Shown piece after piece: positions 61,712 to 64,000 of a stretch of DNA of 64,000 bases. The DNA is from Beijerinckiaceae bacterium (GTDB lineage: Bacteria; Pseudomonadota; Alphaproteobacteria; Rhizobiales; Beijerinckiaceae). The position numbers and the translations under genes were made by a program. Each line of letters starts with the position of its first letter. Positions within the stretch are counted from its first letter, which is position 1. Where the stretch lies: positions 112,270-176,269 of the forward strand of contig WSYC01000005.1 of assembly GCA_009773635.1 (NCBI GenBank). Direction: 5' to 3'. The notes below the pieces were generated by a model that saw nothing but the letters and a program-made list of their open reading frames with translations, did not search any database and was not told where the DNA came from.

Positions 61712-64000
61712 ATGCCGCAGGGCCTGTCACCCCAACCCGGAAAGGATTTGCCGCTGCTGGAAGCCTACCAGCGCCAGCCCGGCGTTGCCGACGAATTGCT
61801 GGATGCTAATGGCGGGATCAGGCCGGTCTGGCACGCCTTCCTGAATTACCTCTCGCGTATTCCAGCCGAGGAAATGCCGCAGCGGCTCGCACGCGCCGAC
61901 CAGTATCTGCGCGATGCCGGCGTCTATTATCGCCAGTATGATGAAGGCGGTTCGGCGGAACGCGATTGGCCGCTCAGCCATATCCCCGTCCTGATCGACG
62001 AGGTCGACTGGGCGACGATCCGCGCCGGGCTGATCCAGCGCGCGGACCTGCTTGAGGCGATCGCGCGCGATCTTTATGGTGCCAACCGGCTGACCGAGGA
62101 AGGCCACCTGCCGGCGGCGCTGATCGCAGGAAGCCGTGAATGGCTCCGACCGCTGGTGGGGGTCACGCCGCGCGGCGGCAATTTCCTCAATTTTGTCGCC
62201 TTCGAGGTCGGCCGCGGCCCGGATGGCGAATGGTGGGTGCTGGGCGACCGCACGCAGGCGCCCTCCGGCGCTGGCTTCGCGCTCGAAAACCGGGTTGCAA
62301 CCGGGAGGGTGTTTTCGGATTTCTTCGCCAGCGCGAATATCCACCGGCTGGCGGGGTTTTTCCGCCGCTTCCGCGATGCGCTGAATGACATGCGCGGCAA
62401 CGAGGCCAACCGCGTCTCGATCCTGACGCCGGGCCCCCTCAACGAGACCTATTTCGAGCACGCCTATATCGCGCGCTACCTCGGGTTCGGGCTGCTGGAG
62501 GGCGAGGACCTCACGGTCGAGAACGGCGAGCTGAAGGTGCGCACCGTTGCCGGGCTGATGCCGATCGACGTGCTCTGGCGGCGCCTCGATTCCACCTTCG
62601 CCGATCCGCTCGAACTGGATGAAACCTCGGCGCTCGGCACGGCGGGGCTCGTCGACGCGGCCCGGCAGGGCAACGTGACGCTGGTCAACGCGCTCGGCTC
62701 AGGCGTGCTGGAAATCCGGGCAATGCTGGCCTTCATGCCCCGGCTTTGCGAGCATCTTCTTGGCCAGCCGCTCCTCCTGCCGAACATCGCGACCTGGTGG
62801 TGCGGGCAGGCTGGTGAGGCTGAGCATGTGCGCAAGAACGCCTCGCGAATGATGATTGGCGAGGCACTCTCGACGCGGCTGCCGTTCGAACTCGATGATC
62901 AGGCCGCCCTCGGTGGCGTGCTGCGTGGCAAGAAAGGGCAGGAGGCAACTGCCTCGCTCGATGCCCTGCTCGCGCGCGACGGTCACCGGCTGGTGGGGCA
63001 GGAAGTCGTCACGCTCTCGACCACTCCGGCACTCGTCGACGGGCTGTTGCAGGCGCGTCCGATGAGCCTGCGCGTCTTTCTCGCGCGCACGCCCGATGGC
63101 TGGCAGGTGATGCCCGGCGGCTATGCCCGCATCGGCCGCAGCCAGGATTCAACCGCGATCGCCATGCGGCGTGGCGGCTCGGTGGCCGATGTCTGGGTTG
63201 TCAGCCCCCGGCCGGTGGTGGCGGAAACCATGCTCGCGCCCAAGCCCGGCCCTTTCGCGCGCGCCGTGCCCGGCACCTTGCCAAGCCGGGCGGCCGACAA
63301 TCTTTTCTGGCTCGGGCGTTATGTCGAGCGGACCGAAGGGCACCTCCGGCTGCTGCGCGCCTACCATCTCCGGCTTTCGGAGAGCACCGTGGCCGCGAGC
63401 CCGCTGCTGGGCCTGCTGGAGGAAAGCCTTCAGCTCAGGGGGCTCGACCCCGGCGTCACCATTCCCGACATGCTGTTCCAGACGCTCGACGCTGCCGTGA
63501 ACAGCGCCGGCAAGATCCGCGACCGCTTCTCGATCGATGGCTGGATGGCCCTGAATGATCTTGCGAAAACCGCCCGCCGCCTGACGAAAACCGTGACGCC
63601 GGGTGACGACAACGCCCGCGCCATGGGCGTTCTGCTGCGCAAGGTTTCGGGCTTCACCGGCCTCGTGCACGAGAACATGTATCGCTTCATCGGCTGGCGT
63701 TTCATGAGCATCGGCCGCTCGATCGAGCGGGCCCAGTTCATGACCCATAACCTCGCCAGTTTTGCCGATCCTGCGGCACCCGATGGCGCGCTCGACCTGG
63801 CGGTCGAAATCGGTGACAGCGCGATGTCGCATCGGCGGCGCTACGCGATCACCACGACCCGCGAAACGGTTGTTGACCTGCTCGGGCTCGATTCGATGAA
63901 CCCGCGCTCGATCCTGTTCAGCGCCAACGAGATCCACGAGCATATCGGCTATCTGCCGCAGGCCAATGTCCACGGCCAGATGTCGCCGCTGGCCCGCGCC
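61712..64000 (+). CDS. Circularly permuted type-2 ATP-grasp protein fused to alpha-E domain (partial, cut by window end)
   Basis: The frame from the ATG at 61712 stays open for 763 codons to the window edge. Residues about 1-470 are a circularly permuted ATP-grasp (DUF404/407): YYRQYDEGG near residue 70, the GPLNETYFEHAYIARYLGFGLLEGEDL segment split over its core, and RKNASRMMIGEAL. Residues from about 520 are an alpha-E helical domain starting PSRAADNLFWLGRYVERTEGHLRLLRAY with ENMYRFIGWRFMSIGRSIERA, in two halves. Such enzymes are predicted amide ligases, paired with the transglutaminase upstream. Only 4 bp separate the genes. Confidence 0.9.
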   Translation, partial: MPQGLSPQPGKDLPLLEAYQRQPGVADELLDANGGIRPVWHAFLNYLSRIPAEEMPQRLARADQYLRDAGVYYRQYDEGGSAERDWPLSHIPVLIDEVDWATIRAGLIQRADLLEAIARDLYGANRLTEEGHLPAALIAGSREWLRPLVGVTPRGGNFLNFVAFEVGRGPDGEWWVLGDRTQAPSGAGFALENRVATGRVFSDFFASANIHRLAGFFRRFRDALNDMRGNEANRVSILTPGPLNETYFEHAYIARYLGFGLLEGEDLTVENGELKVRTVAGLMPIDVLWRRLDSTFADPLELDETSALGTAGLVDAARQGNVTLVNALGSGVLEIRAMLAFMPRLCEHLLGQPLLLPNIATWWCGQAGEAEHVRKNASRMMIGEALSTRLPFELDDQAALGGVLRGKKGQEATASLDALLARDGHRLVGQEVVTLSTTPALVDGLLQARPMSLRVFLARTPDGWQVMPGGYARIGRSQDSTAIAMRRGGSVADVWVVSPRPVVAETMLAPKPGPFARAVPGTLPSRAADNLFWLGRYVERTEGHLRLLRAYHLRLSESTVAASPLLGLLEESLQLRGLDPGVTIPDMLFQTLDAAVNSAGKIRDRFSIDGWMALNDLAKTARRLTKTVTPGDDNARAMGVLLRKVSGFTGLVHENMYRFIGWRFMSIGRSIERAQFMTHNLASFADPAAPDGALDLAVEIGDSAMSHRRRYAITTTRETVVDLLGLDSMNPRSILFSANEIHEHIGYLPQANVHGQMSPLARA

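Overview
The window is about 64 kb of high-GC, gene-dense chromosomal DNA from an alphaproteobacterium, most likely of the order Hyphomicrobiales (Rhizobiales). Reasons: the dnaG-rpoD pair with an alphaproteobacterial-type primase, an Omp25/31-like outer-membrane protein, BrnTA, DUF1003, DUF2852 and ELM1-family genes, a tripartite-tricarboxylate-type binding protein, and a palindromic intergenic element of the kind common in this order. No insertion sequence, prophage, rRNA operon or CRISPR array is visible, and no stretch longer than 300 bases lacks a gene.

Layout. 1-8.5 kb: a PQQ-dependent sugar dehydrogenase and a Bug-type binding protein, then aspartate aminotransferase, an M15/DUF882 peptidase, an EamA transporter, a FadD-type acyl-CoA ligase and MsrP. 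8.5-10 kb: a rearranged cassette site in which two different small genes each sit between copies of the msrP 3' end and the LysR-gene 3' end. 10-29 kb: housekeeping genes (trxB, ELM1-family, Lrp, greA, carB, lemA, an M48 protease, gtrA, a methyltransferase, cytochrome c, carA, yqeY, brnTA, dnaG, rpoD). 29-37 kb: small uncharacterised proteins, a TetR regulator, an MFS transporter, a MetE-like protein with a structured leader, a thioesterase, a 2OG oxygenase-like protein, a phosphatase-like protein, rlpA and a CAU tRNA. 37-54 kb: a sulfur region. 54-58 kb: a membrane-anchored AraC regulator, an OmpA-type barrel, an MFS transporter and an ArsR-like regulator. 58.4-64 kb: a giant transglutaminase/DUF2126 protein and a circularly permuted ATP-grasp/alpha-E protein cut by the window edge.

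The sulfur region is the functional centre. A nine-gene minus-strand operon (soxY, soxZ, soxB, soxC, soxD, an FccA/SoxE-like cytochrome, soxF/fccB, a periplasmic thioredoxin, ccdA/soxV) diverges from soxA, soxX, soxR and a YeeE/YedE transporter. This should allow oxidation of thiosulfate, and probably sulfide, to sulfate in the periplasm. Convergent with it lies a separate cluster: a BigR-like regulator (divergent), then DUF2892, an RND adaptor, an RND pump and a second YeeE/YedE transporter. Both ArsR-type regulators carry two cysteines 66 residues apart, as expected for persulfide sensors.

The most unusual observations are the msrP/LysR cassette site with its stranded terminator, the persulfide-sensor-linked RND cluster, a Shine-Dalgarno-masking leader in front of the MetE-like gene, and the transglutaminase/ATP-grasp/alpha-E peptide-modification locus.
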